Shown: piece by piece, positions 1 to 10,514 of the stretch
How positions within the stretch are numbered: position 1 is the first letter of the stretch
How the letters are laid out: each line of letters begins with the position of its first letter
Origin: Asaia bogorensis
GTDB lineage: Bacteria > Pseudomonadota > Alphaproteobacteria > Reyranellales > Reyranellaceae
Direction of reading: 5' to 3'
NCBI GenBank assembly: GCA_945889625.1
Contig: CAMDCE010000009.1
Coordinates: 50,506-114,505, forward strand
DNA length: 64,000 nucleotides
Program-made: the position numbers and the translations under genes
The notes under the pieces: generated by a model
Seen by the model: the letters and a program-made list of their open reading frames with translations, nothing else
Told to the model about the DNA's origin: nothing
Database searches by the model: none

Positions 1-281
1 ATGGCGGCCAGCGCCGACAGCGGCACCAGCACGACCAGGCCGGCCATGACCCAGCCCGGCACGTTGCCCCGGGACCGCGCGATCAGCAGCAGAACGACCA
101 CGGCAATCCACAGCGCGATTGTGAAGATCATGGCGAAAGCCACCGACATGCCGTTGCCGGCAAGATCGCTGCTGCGCGAATAAACCACGTTTATCGAGGC
201 CGCTGCGTAGAGAAACGCGGCGAGCACGAGGACGATGACGAAGCCGTAGGGAAATCTGCGGGAGGGAGCCGCCGCCGGCAT
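1..281 (-). CDS. Hypothetical multi-TM membrane protein, N-terminal part only (runs off the left edge)
   Basis: Reverse-strand reading from ATG at 281: MPAAAPSRRFPYGFVIVLVLAAFLYAAASINVVYSRSSDLAGNG...; hydrophobic segments; no stop before the window edge. Confidence 0.6.
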   Translation of the reverse strand, partial: MPAAAPSRRFPYGFVIVLVLAAFLYAAASINVVYSRSSDLAGNGMSVAFAMIFTIALWIAVVVLLLIARSRGNVPGWVMAGLVVLVPLSALAA

Positions 282-285
282 TCGT

Positions 286-1032
286 CTACTCCGCCGCCTC
301 CTCGTGCATGACGTTGTCGGCGCGCGTCGGGTAGATGATACGCTCGGCGAAGCGGTACATCTCCTCGATCTCCTGTTGCGAGCGGTAGGCGGGCTTCGTG
401 CCCCTGAGCGCCGCGTGCTGTTCGGCGACTATGCAGCGGCGGATCTCCGCCGTCATGGTGTTCAGACGGTGATAGGCCTCCGAGACATTGCGGCCGAAGG
501 TCGTGAGGCCGTGGCCGACCAGCACGATGGAATTGGTGTTTTGAACGAACGAAGCGACCGAGCTGACATCGGCCTCGACGTCGACGTGGGCGGGCACGAA
601 ATGCACCGGCTTGCCCAACACGAAGGGCGGGTCGAGCGACAGCACCTTGAACTCCAGAGGCGCACCGGAGCTGTAGAGCGACAGAACAGCATCGTCGTGG
701 ACATGGATGGTGGCGCCGAGGTCGGGGCGAAGCCGCAAAATCTCGCGGCTGAGATTGTGGCCGACCGAGGTCATGCGCTCGCCCCATACGATCCTGGTCG
801 TGGGCACGTCGGTGATGACGATGTTCTCTACCTCCATCTCCTCGAGCGAGATTTCGGCATGCTTGGTGTAGGCAAGGCCATGCGGGAAGTCGGGATGGGG
901 CACACGCATCACGATGTTGCCCAGCGTGTTGTGGACATAGCCGCGGCCGGCGACCAGGCGAGCGTACTTGACGAACTGGCGGCCGATGGCGGGATCGAAG
1001 ACGACTGGTGTCGGCATGGCTGTTTCCTCCAA
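286..1032 (-). CDS. Class II aldolase/adducin family protein
   Basis: 248-aa ORF with NTLGNIVMRV and HVHDDAVL motifs typical of class II aldolase/adducin proteins. Confidence 0.85.
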   Translation of the reverse strand: MEETAMPTPVVFDPAIGRQFVKYARLVAGRGYVHNTLGNIVMRVPHPDFPHGLAYTKHAEISLEEMEVENIVITDVPTTRIVWGERMTSVGHNLSREILRLRPDLGATIHVHDDAVLSLYSSGAPLEFKVLSLDPPFVLGKPVHFVPAHVDVEADVSSVASFVQNTNSIVLVGHGLTTFGRNVSEAYHRLNTMTAEIRRCIVAEQHAALRGTKPAYRSQQEIEEMYRFAERIIYPTRADNVMHEEAAE

Positions 1033-1043
1033 GGCTGAACCTA

Positions 1044-1505
1044 TCAGGCGAGCGGCAGCGCCGTCCCCTGCTTCACCGGCCTGAGCGCAAATGAACTCCT
1101 GATCTGGGCGATGCCTGCGATCTTGGTGAAGTCCATGACGAAACGCTCGTAGGCCTCGAGGTCGGGCACCACGACGCGCAGCAGGTAGTCGCTATCGCCG
1201 GTCATCAGGTAGCACTCCATGACCTCGGGCCGCAGGGCGGCGGCGCGCTCGAAGTCCTTCAGCGACTTTTCGTTCTGGGTGGAAAGCGACACGCTCATGA
1301 AGACGTTGACCGACAGACCCACCGACTTGGCATCGAGCAAGGCTGCATAGCCCTTGATGACCCCCGCCTCCTCCAGCGCCTTCACGCGCCGCCAGCAGGG
1401 CGACGACGACAGTCCGACCTTTTCGGCCAGGTCGGTGTTGGAAAGACGGCCGTCATGCTGGAGACGCTCTAGGATGCGGCGGTCGATGGCATCTAGGGTG
1501 ATCAT
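1044..1505 (-). CDS. Lrp/AsnC family transcriptional regulator
   Basis: 153 aa; LDAIDRRILERLQHDGRLSNTDLAEKVGLSSSPCWRRVKALEEAGVIKGY is a canonical Lrp HTH. Confidence 0.95.
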   Translation of the reverse strand: MITLDAIDRRILERLQHDGRLSNTDLAEKVGLSSSPCWRRVKALEEAGVIKGYAALLDAKSVGLSVNVFMSVSLSTQNEKSLKDFERAAALRPEVMECYLMTGDSDYLLRVVVPDLEAYERFVMDFTKIAGIAQIRSSFALRPVKQGTALPLA

Positions 1506-1598
1506 TGCTCTAACTTCGAGATTCTAGCATAATTCTACCCTATACAGAGCTTTTTTCGATCTAAACGCAAGGATTTTCCCCGTCCGGAGGCGTATCCC

Positions 1599-3974
1599 GT
1601 GACCATGACCACGCTCGCTCCCGTTCAGGAACTGAGAGGGCAACGCCTGCGCCTGCTCCGCGAGTTGGAGCGCAAGGTCCTGTGGCTGAGCGCCTGGACC
1701 ATCCATCACGCCAATCATCTCAGACCCAACCACGACGGGCTGAAGGTCGGTGGGCATCAGGCCTCCTGCGCCTCGCTCGCCACGGTGATGACCGCGCTCT
1801 ATTTTTCGGTGCTCCGCCCGGAAGACAGGGTGGCGGTGAAGCCGCACGCCTCGCCGGTGTTCCACGCCATCCAGTACCTGTTCGGCCACCAGACGCAGCA
1901 CAAGCTCGAGAGCTTCCGCGCGCTGGGCGGGGCACAGTCCTATCCGTCACGCACCAAGGATGTCGACGACGTCGATTTCTCGACCGGCTCGGTGGGACTC
2001 GGCGTCGCCATGACGCTGTTCGCCTCGATCGTGCAGGACTATGTGCGGCTGAAGGGGCTGGCGCCTGCGGATCGCCAAGGTAACGAGCAGAGGGCGGGAC
2101 GCATGGTGGCGCTGGTCGGCGACGCCGAGCTCGACGAGGGCAACATCTTCGAAGCCCTGCTCGAAGGCTGGAAGCACGACGTCAGGAATCTCTGGTGGGT
2201 GATCGACTACAACCGCCAGAGCCTCGACGGCGTGGTCAACGACCGGCTGTTCGGCCGGATCGGCGAGATGTTCGAGCTGGTCGGCTGGCGCGTCGTCACC
2301 CTGAAGTACGGCAAGCTCCTGGAGGCAGCCTTCGCCCAGCCCGACGGCGGCCATCTGCGCGACTGGATCGACGCCTGCCCCAACTCGCTCTATTCGGCGC
2401 TGGTCTACATGGGAGGGCCGGGCTGGCGCGAGGCGCTGAACCGCGACCTCAACCAGTATCCCGGTGTGAGGCGCATCCTTGAGCAGCACGACGATGCCAC
2501 CCTGCACCGGCTCATGACCAATCTCGCCGGCAACGACATGCAGGCAGTCCTCGACGCCTTCGAGGGCATCGACGACGACAAGCCGACCTGCTTCATCGCC
2601 TACACCATCAAGGGCCAGGGCCTGCCCTTCGCCGGCCACAAGGACAACCACTCCGGCCTGATGACGCTCGACCAGATGGCGGGCTTCAAGAAGGGCATGG
2701 GCATCGAAGACGGCCGCGAATGGGAAAGGTTCGCGGGCCTCACCGCCCCTCCCGCCGAGTTGCAGGCCTTCCTCGAACAAGCGCCGTTCAACGTCGAAGG
2801 CCGCCGCCGGACCGAGGCGCCTGCCGTCGCCATTCCGGCTGCGCTGCCCAAGCCCGCGGACAAGAAGTCCAGTACCCAGGAAGGCTTCGGCAAGATCCTG
2901 AACGCCATCGCCGCCGAGGATGGCGAGCTGTCGCAGCGCATCGTCACGACCTCGCCCGACGTCTCGGTCTCGACCAATTTGGGCGCGTGGATCAACCGGC
3001 GCGGCCTGTTCGGCCATTCCGAGGCCGAGGATGTGTTCCGCGAGCTCAAGGTCGTGTCGGCCCAACTGTGGCGCAAGACGCCGCGCGGCCAGCATATCGA
3101 GCTCGGCATCGCCGAGAACAACCTGTTCATCGAGCTTGCCGCCCTGGGCCTCAGCCACGAGCTGTTCGGCACGCGCCTGCTGCCGATCGGCACTCTCTAC
3201 GACCCCTTCATTGCCCGCGGCCTCGATGCGCTGAACTACGCTTGCTACCAGGACGCGCGATTCATGATCGTGGCCACACCGTCGGGCGTGACCCTGGCGC
3301 CTGAAGGCGGGGCGCATCAGAGCATCCACACGCCTCTGATCGGCATCGGCCAGCCCGGGTTGTTGAGCTACGAGCCCGCCTATGTCGACGAGCTGGTCAC
3401 CCTCATGCGCTTCGGCCTCGATCATATGCAGCAGCCCGACGGCTGCTCGATCTATCTCCGGCTCTCGACCCGCAGCCTGGCACAGCCCGAACGGACGCTC
3501 TCCGACGCCCAGCAGGCCGACGTCATCGCCGGCGGCTACTGGTACGCACCGCCCGAGGCCGACGCCGACGTGGCTATCGTGGCCATGGGCGCCGTCACAC
3601 CCGAGGCGATCGCGGCCCATCGAAGCATCCTGCGCGACTTCGCGGGCGCCGGGCTCCTGGTGCTGACCTCGCCCGACCGCCTGCATGCCGACTGGCTTAC
3701 AGCCCAGCGCAACCGCGGCCGCACCGCGGGTGTGGTCGATCGGTCGCCCAGCCCCATCGAGCGCCTGCTGGCGCCCTTGTCGCGCGATGCCTGCATCATC
3801 ACCGTGATGGACGGCCATCCGCTGGCGCTCTCCTGGCTTGGATCCGTGCGCGGCCAGAGGGTCGTGCCGCTCGGCGTCGAGACTTTCGGCCAATCGGGTG
3901 ACATCGCCGACCTCTACCGGACCTACAGGCTCGACGCCGCGGCCATAATCGACGCGGTGGCGCGCGCCGTCTAA
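1599..3974 (+). CDS. Transketolase / homodimeric pyruvate dehydrogenase E1 (AceE)-like protein
   Basis: 791 aa; GDAELDEGNIFEALLEGWKHDVRNLWWVIDYNRQSLDGVV is an AceE-like ThDP-binding signature; divergent from an Lrp gene. Confidence 0.85.
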   Translation: MTMTTLAPVQELRGQRLRLLRELERKVLWLSAWTIHHANHLRPNHDGLKVGGHQASCASLATVMTALYFSVLRPEDRVAVKPHASPVFHAIQYLFGHQTQHKLESFRALGGAQSYPSRTKDVDDVDFSTGSVGLGVAMTLFASIVQDYVRLKGLAPADRQGNEQRAGRMVALVGDAELDEGNIFEALLEGWKHDVRNLWWVIDYNRQSLDGVVNDRLFGRIGEMFELVGWRVVTLKYGKLLEAAFAQPDGGHLRDWIDACPNSLYSALVYMGGPGWREALNRDLNQYPGVRRILEQHDDATLHRLMTNLAGNDMQAVLDAFEGIDDDKPTCFIAYTIKGQGLPFAGHKDNHSGLMTLDQMAGFKKGMGIEDGREWERFAGLTAPPAELQAFLEQAPFNVEGRRRTEAPAVAIPAALPKPADKKSSTQEGFGKILNAIAAEDGELSQRIVTTSPDVSVSTNLGAWINRRGLFGHSEAEDVFRELKVVSAQLWRKTPRGQHIELGIAENNLFIELAALGLSHELFGTRLLPIGTLYDPFIARGLDALNYACYQDARFMIVATPSGVTLAPEGGAHQSIHTPLIGIGQPGLLSYEPAYVDELVTLMRFGLDHMQQPDGCSIYLRLSTRSLAQPERTLSDAQQADVIAGGYWYAPPEADADVAIVAMGAVTPEAIAAHRSILRDFAGAGLLVLTSPDRLHADWLTAQRNRGRTAGVVDRSPSPIERLLAPLSRDACIITVMDGHPLALSWLGSVRGQRVVPLGVETFGQSGDIADLYRTYRLDAAAIIDAVARAV

Positions 3975-3983
3975 ACTCGCGGC

Positions 3984-5078
<1,095 letters not shown>

Positions 5079-5079
5079 G

Positions 5080-6480
5080 CTACTTCGCGACGTAGGGGCT
5101 CACCATTTTCTTCGGGTCGACGACCCGGTCGAACTCGGCTTCGCTCACGAAGCCCAGTTGCAACGCCGCCGCCTTCAGGGTGAGGTCGTGGTCCATGGCG
5201 TGGTGGGCGATCTGCGAGGCCTTGTCATAGCCGATGACAGGCGCCAGCGCCGTCACCAGCATCAGCGAGCGCTCGACATACTCGGTGATCTTCTTGAGGT
5301 TGGGCTTGGCGCCTTCGACCAGGAACTTGCGGAAATTGGTGCAGCCGTCGGTCATCAGGGTGATCGAATTGGTGATATTGAAGATGATCAGCGGCTTGTA
5401 GACGTTCATTTCGAGATAGCCGCCGGCGCCGCCGAATCCCACCGCGACGTCGTTGGCCATGACCTGCACCGAGAGCATGGTCAGCGCCTCGGCCTGGGTC
5501 GGATTGACCTTGCCCGGCATGATCGAGGAGCCGGGCTCGTTCTCGGGAATGATCAGCTCGGCGAACCCGGCGCGCGGCCCGCACGACATCAGTCGGATGT
5601 CGTTGGCGATCTTGTAGAGCGAGGCGGCAAGGGTGCGGAAGGTGCCGGAGAGCTGCACCAGCGCATCGTGCGATCCCTGCACGGTGAACTTGTTGGGTGC
5701 CGACACGAACGGCAGGCCGGTCAGCCTGGCGATCTCGGCCGCGCCCGCTTCGGCAAAGCCAGGTGCTGCATTGATGCCGGTGCCGACCGCCGTGCCGCCC
5801 AGCGCCAGGCGGTAGACGCTTTTCAGGGCATCGTCGATGCGCTCGAGGTTGTCGGCCAGCATGCCGGCATAGCCCGACCACTCCTGACCGAGCGTGATCG
5901 GCGTGGCATCCTGCATGTGGGTGCGGCCGATCTTGACGATATCGGCCCACGCCTTGGCCTTGGCGTCGATGGCGTCGTGCAGCGCCTTGACGGCCGGGAT
6001 CAGCCGTTTGGTCGTCTCGACCGCCGCCGCGACGTACATCGCCGACGGGAAGGTGTCGTTGGACGACTGGGACATGTTGACGTGGTCGTTGGGATGGACC
6101 GGCTTCTTGCTGCCGAGCGGCGTGCCTGCGATCTGGCAGCAACGGTTGGACATCACCTCGTTCACGTTCATGTTGAACTGGGTGCCGCTGCCGGTCATCC
6201 AGACGTGAAGCGGGAACATGTCGTGATGCTGGCCGGCGAGGATCTCGTCGCAGACAGCGAGAATCAATTTATGGGTCTGGTCGTCAAGCCGCTTGCCGGC
6301 ATGGTTGGCGTTGGCCGCCGCCTTCTTCAGTACGGCATAAGAGGTGATCATCTCGCGCGGGATCAGGTCCTTGCCGATGCTGAAATGCTCCAGCGAGCGC
6401 TGGGTCTGCGCGCCCCACAGCTTGTCGGCCGGGACGTTCACCTCACCGAGGCTGTCGAATTCCTTGCGAACGTCCGCCAT
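5080..6480 (-). CDS. fumC: Class II fumarate hydratase
   Basis: 466 aa; [13 protein letters not shown] signature and [15 protein letters not shown]-terminus. Confidence 0.96.
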   Translation of the reverse strand: MADVRKEFDSLGEVNVPADKLWGAQTQRSLEHFSIGKDLIPREMITSYAVLKKAAANANHAGKRLDDQTHKLILAVCDEILAGQHHDMFPLHVWMTGSGTQFNMNVNEVMSNRCCQIAGTPLGSKKPVHPNDHVNMSQSSNDTFPSAMYVAAAVETTKRLIPAVKALHDAIDAKAKAWADIVKIGRTHMQDATPITLGQEWSGYAGMLADNLERIDDALKSVYRLALGGTAVGTGINAAPGFAEAGAAEIARLTGLPFVSAPNKFTVQGSHDALVQLSGTFRTLAASLYKIANDIRLMSCGPRAGFAELIIPENEPGSSIMPGKVNPTQAEALTMLSVQVMANDVAVGFGGAGGYLEMNVYKPLIIFNITNSITLMTDGCTNFRKFLVEGAKPNLKKITEYVERSLMLVTALAPVIGYDKASQIAHHAMDHDLTLKAAALQLGFVSEAEFDRVVDPKKMVSPYVAK

Positions 6481-6563
6481 GTTGTTTTCCTTGATTGCGA
6501 ATTCCGAACGTCGCCGACGCTAACAAACGCGACGCCGCGGCGAAAGGGCGGTACGATGGCGTC

Positions 6564-6959
6564 ATGACCAGATGCGTTCGGCTGTGGACCGGAGACGATG
6601 GGGAATCCCATTTCGAAGAGGGGCAGATCGCCCTCGAGTCCGGCGTCCACGGCGATCTCTTGAGCGAAAAGATGCCCGTGACGACCATGTCGTTCCAGGA
6701 GACGGCATCCGGCGGAACCCTCGACTGGCACACCGCCCCGGTCCGCCAGCTTGTCATCACCTTGAGCGGAACCTTGGACTTCCAGACGCGCGCCAATCAG
6801 CATTTCATCCTGAAGCCCGGCGATATCCTGTTGGCCGAAGACACGGTCGGTGGTGGTCATTCTTGGCGGCTGATCGACAACCTTCCGTGGCGGCGCATCT
6901 ATGTCGTGTTGGCCCACGGCGCAGACGTTCCCTTCAAGGCGGCAAAGGCAAATCCATGA
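6564..6959 (+). CDS. Cupin-domain protein
   Basis: MTRCVRLWTGDDGESHFEEG...LDWHTAPVRQLVITLSGTLDFQT...LKPGDILLAEDT, cupin-like; ATGA overlap with mqo; start chosen inside ORF 6495..6959. Confidence 0.7.
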   Translation: MTRCVRLWTGDDGESHFEEGQIALESGVHGDLLSEKMPVTTMSFQETASGGTLDWHTAPVRQLVITLSGTLDFQTRANQHFILKPGDILLAEDTVGGGHSWRLIDNLPWRRIYVVLAHGADVPFKAAKANP

Positions 6960-8440
6960 GCAACGAAAAGGTCGATGTGGTGCTGGTCGGCGCCGGCATC
7001 ATGAGCACCACGCTCGGTGTGTTCCTCAAGGAGCTGCAGCCCCACCTCAGGCTCGAGATGATCGAGAGGATGCCGGGCGAGGCGCAGGAAAGCTCGGGCG
7101 CCTGGAACAACGCCGGTACCGGCCACGCCGCCAACTGCGAGCTCAATTACACGCCGATGAAGGCCGACGGCAGCGTCGACATCGCCAAGGCGCTCGAGGT
7201 CAATGTCGAGTTCGACATGTCGCGCCAGTTCTGGTCGTACCTCATCCGCAAGGGCGCCATCGCCACGCCCGACAGCTTCATCCATCCCGTGCCACATATG
7301 AGCTTCGTGATCGGCACTGACCGCCAGGCCTTCCTCAAGAAGCGTCACGCCGCGATGAGCGGCCATCACTGCTACCACGGCATGGAGTACACCGAGGACC
7401 ACGCCAGGATCGCCGAATGGGCGCCGCTGATCATGGAAGGGCGCGATCCCAAACAGCCGGTCGCCGCCACCCGCATCGTCAACGGCGCCGACGTGAACTA
7501 CGGCGCGCTGACCAAGAACCTGCTCGATTATCTGCGCAAGCAGGATGGCGTCGCCGTGCATTTCTCCGAGATGGTGACCGGCCTCAAGCGCCTGCCGGGC
7601 GGCGGCTGGCGGATCGAGGTCAAGAACGAGCTCAACGGCCAGAAGCGCACCATCGACACCCACTATGTTTTCCTGGGCGCCGGAGGTGCGGCTCTGCAGC
7701 TGCTGCAGAAGTCCGGCATCCCCGAGGGCAATGGCTTCGCGGGCTTCCCGGTAAGCGGCATCTGGCTGCGCTGCGGCAAGCCCGAGGTCGCCCAGCGCCA
7801 CACCGCCAAGGTCTACGGCATGGCCGCCAGCGGCTCGCCGCCGATGTCGGTGCCCCATCTCGACACGCGCATCATCGACGGCAAGCGCTGGCTGCTGTTC
7901 GGTCCCTATGCCGGCTTCTCGACCAAGTTCCTCAAGCACGGCTCGTTCTTCGACCTGCCCTTCTCGGTCCGGCCGGGCAACATCCTGCCGCTGCTCGCCG
8001 TGGCGCGGGACAACTTCCCACTCGAGGAATATCTGCTCGGCCAGGTCTTCCAGAGCTCGGGGCACCGCTTCAGGGCGCTGCGCGAGTTCTATCCGGCGAT
8101 GAAGGAGTCCGACTGGGAGCTCGATGTCGCGGGCCAGCGCGTGCAGATCATCAAGAAGGACCGGCTGCACACCGGCACTCTGAACTTCGGCACCGAGATC
8201 GTTCATTCGGCCGATTCTTCGGTGGTGGCGCTCCTCGGCGCCTCGCCCGGCGCCTCGACCGCGGTGTGGATCATGGTCCACATGCTGGAGAACTGCTTCC
8301 ACCAGCAGCTCGTCGGCCACTGGGTGCCCAAGCTCAAGGAGATGATCCCCTCCTACGGCCAGGACCTGAAGACCGACGCGGCCCTGCTGCGGCGGGTCCG
8401 CACCGCAACGGCGGAAGTCCTGGGCCTGCACGACATTTGA
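6956..8440 (+). CDS. mqo: Malate:quinone oxidoreductase
   Basis: 494 aa from ATG 6956: VDVVLVGAGIMSTTLGVFLKELQP...ESSGAWNNAGTGHAANCELNYTP. Confidence 0.95.
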   Translation: MSNEKVDVVLVGAGIMSTTLGVFLKELQPHLRLEMIERMPGEAQESSGAWNNAGTGHAANCELNYTPMKADGSVDIAKALEVNVEFDMSRQFWSYLIRKGAIATPDSFIHPVPHMSFVIGTDRQAFLKKRHAAMSGHHCYHGMEYTEDHARIAEWAPLIMEGRDPKQPVAATRIVNGADVNYGALTKNLLDYLRKQDGVAVHFSEMVTGLKRLPGGGWRIEVKNELNGQKRTIDTHYVFLGAGGAALQLLQKSGIPEGNGFAGFPVSGIWLRCGKPEVAQRHTAKVYGMAASGSPPMSVPHLDTRIIDGKRWLLFGPYAGFSTKFLKHGSFFDLPFSVRPGNILPLLAVARDNFPLEEYLLGQVFQSSGHRFRALREFYPAMKESDWELDVAGQRVQIIKKDRLHTGTLNFGTEIVHSADSSVVALLGASPGASTAVWIMVHMLENCFHQQLVGHWVPKLKEMIPSYGQDLKTDAALLRRVRTATAEVLGLHDI

Positions 8441-9681
8441 CCGGCGCTGCTCCCCTCACCGAAGCCGTCGAAGGCCTGCTGCGTTTTGGCGCCCTTATGC
8501 TGCGCGCCGGCGACGCGGCGTTCCGCGTACGCGAAGCGATGGGCTTGATCGCCGTAAGCCTGGGCATCGAGCGCCTGTCGCTGCACATCACGGTCCGCGG
8601 CATGACCGCCACCGTCTGGCGCGACGGCGAGCACGTGACGCTGGCGAGCGAGGTAGGATCGCTGGGCATCGACGCCTGGCGGCTGAGCGCACTGGAGCGG
8701 CTGGCCCGTGAGAGTAAGCCGGGCCTGACGCCGGCCTCGCTCGCGGCTCAGCTCGACACCATCGAGGCCAGCGGCGGATTGCGTTCGGTGCTGGTCGTGG
8801 CGATCGCGGTCGGCTTCGCCTCCGGCGCCTTCGGCTACCTGAACGGCGGCGGCCAGGTCGCGATGCTCGCGGCCTTCGTTGCGGGCGGCTTCGGCCAGGC
8901 GCTACGCATGCTGCTGTTTCGCCAGCGCCTGAACCAGTACGCCGTCACCGCAGTTTGCGGCTTCGTCGCCGCCGGCCTTTACTATCTTGTCGCCCGTCTT
9001 CTGGTTCAGGCCGGCCTGCCTTCGGACCATGGCGTGGGGATCGTGGCCGCCGTCCTGTTCCTTATCCCGGGTTTCCCTCTGGTCGCGGCCCTGCTCGACC
9101 TGCTGCAGCACCAGACCATCGCCGGCATCGTGCGGCTGGTCTATGGCATGGTCCTGCTGTTGGCCGCCGCCTTCGGCCTCGGCATCGTGGCCGCCCTCGC
9201 CGGCTTCACGGCCGCTGCCCCGCCGCCGGCGCCGCCCGACAGTCTTGCGGCAACACTGCTGTGGCGCGCGATCGCCAGCATGCTGGGCGGCTGCGGCTTT
9301 GCCATTCTCTACAACAGCTCGTTGCGCACGGTGCTGGCGGTCGGCGGACTCGCCCTGGTGGGCAACGAGCTGCGGCTGGCGCTGCATGACCACGGCTTGG
9401 CGCTTGCCTCGGCGACCTTCGTTGGCGCCTTGGCGGTCGGCCTGATGGCCTCGTTCACCCAGTCGCGCCTGCATGAGCCGCGTATCGCGCTCACCGTGCC
9501 CGGCATCATCATCATGGTGCCCGGCGCCTATGCCTTCCAGGCGGTCGTGTTGTTCAGCCAGGGCAACGTTCTGGCCGGGCTGCAGGCCGCCGTTCTGGCG
9601 GGCTTCGTGGTCGGCGCGATGGCGCTCGGCCTCGCCACGGCGCGCTTCGTGAGCGAGCGGAAGTGGCTTCTCGAATCTTGA
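8437..9681 (+). CDS. Threonine/serine exporter family (ThrE-like) membrane protein
   Basis: C-terminal part of ORF 7417..9681; RFGALMLRAGDAAFRVREAM...LIPGFPLVAALLDLL...IPGIIIMVPGAYAFQA; probable TTG start overlapping the mqo stop. Confidence 0.82.
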   Translation: MTGAAPLTEAVEGLLRFGALMLRAGDAAFRVREAMGLIAVSLGIERLSLHITVRGMTATVWRDGEHVTLASEVGSLGIDAWRLSALERLARESKPGLTPASLAAQLDTIEASGGLRSVLVVAIAVGFASGAFGYLNGGGQVAMLAAFVAGGFGQALRMLLFRQRLNQYAVTAVCGFVAAGLYYLVARLLVQAGLPSDHGVGIVAAVLFLIPGFPLVAALLDLLQHQTIAGIVRLVYGMVLLLAAAFGLGIVAALAGFTAAAPPPAPPDSLAATLLWRAIASMLGGCGFAILYNSSLRTVLAVGGLALVGNELRLALHDHGLALASATFVGALAVGLMASFTQSRLHEPRIALTVPGIIIMVPGAYAFQAVVLFSQGNVLAGLQAAVLAGFVVGAMALGLATARFVSERKWLLES

Positions 9682-10382
9682 GCGTGCGCTCTCTCGTCCT
9701 CCTGCCCGGTTTCATGTGCGACGCCGACCTGTGGTCCGATATGGCGCCCGATCTCGCCCGGCTGGGAACGGCGCAGTACGGCAACGTCTACGAGAATGAC
9801 ACGTTGGAACGCATGGCGCGCCGCGTGCTGCGCGAAGCGCCCCAACGGTTTGTGCTGATCGGCTTCTCCATGGGAGGCTTCGTGGCCCGTGTCCTCGCCC
9901 TGATGGCGCCCGAGCGCATCACCGGCGTCGCCTTCATCGCTTCCTCGGCGCGCGGCTACAGCGACGAGGAGACCGCGCGCCGCAAGGCAGGTTGGCAGCC
10001 CGGCAACCGGCCGCCGCGCGCCAACGGCGTCGCCGCAGGCCTGCATCCCGATCGCGAGCGCGATCCCGCGCTGCTTGCGCGGCTGCGCAGCATGCAACGG
10101 CGGCTGGGTCCCGAGGTGCGAGCCAAGCAGGCAGCCCTGGTGCGCCGCGACGGCTACGCTGATCTCGAACGCATCGCCTGCCCGTCGCTGGTCGTGGCCT
10201 GCCGCCAGGACCGGCTGCGCAGCTTCGCCGAAACCGAGCGCATGGCGCAGCATCTGCCGCACGCCCGCTTCGAGGTGATCGAGGATTGCGGCCACATGGC
10301 ACCGCTCGAGCGACCGCATGAGCTCGCGACGCTACTAGCCAACTGGATCGCGCACGACCTAGAGCATGTTCCGTCCGGCTGA
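9663..10382 (+). CDS. Alpha/beta hydrolase
   Basis: 239 aa; FVLIGFSMGGFVARVLA nucleophile elbow and late ...EDCGHMAPLERP histidine; GTG start. Confidence 0.85.
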   Translation: MASRILSVRSLVLLPGFMCDADLWSDMAPDLARLGTAQYGNVYENDTLERMARRVLREAPQRFVLIGFSMGGFVARVLALMAPERITGVAFIASSARGYSDEETARRKAGWQPGNRPPRANGVAAGLHPDRERDPALLARLRSMQRRLGPEVRAKQAALVRRDGYADLERIACPSLVVACRQDRLRSFAETERMAQHLPHARFEVIEDCGHMAPLERPHELATLLANWIAHDLEHVPSG

Positions 10383-10503
10383 GGCGCGTAAACGCGCCGC
10401 AATCAGCCGGACGGAGCATGCCATTGAAGGAAACGCTTCGTACAACGCGTTTCCGGTCGACTGGAACCACTCCGCGGTTCCAGTCGACCGGAAGCCGCTC
10501 TAG
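10359..10503. repeat. Composite palindromic element: three successive hairpins inside CTAGAGC/GCTCTAG terminal inverted repeats
   Basis: Hairpin 1 10364-10382/10403-10421 (18/19) with inner GGCGCG-TAAA-CGCGCC; hairpin 2 GGAAACGC/GCGTTTCC (10429-10436/10447-10454); hairpin 3 TTCCGGTCGACTGGAACC/GGTTCCAGTCGACCGGAA (10451-10468/10475-10492, perfect 18 bp). Confidence 0.8.
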
Positions 10504-10514
10504 CATAGCGCCGC

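Noticed and set aside
6899-8431. 510-aa minus-strand ORF
   Set aside because: Antisense to mqo; shadow frame
7417-8436. N-terminal 340 codons of ORF 7417..9681 as part of a ThrE fusion
   Set aside because: This stretch is an out-of-frame reading of mqo; the ThrE-like protein starts around 8437
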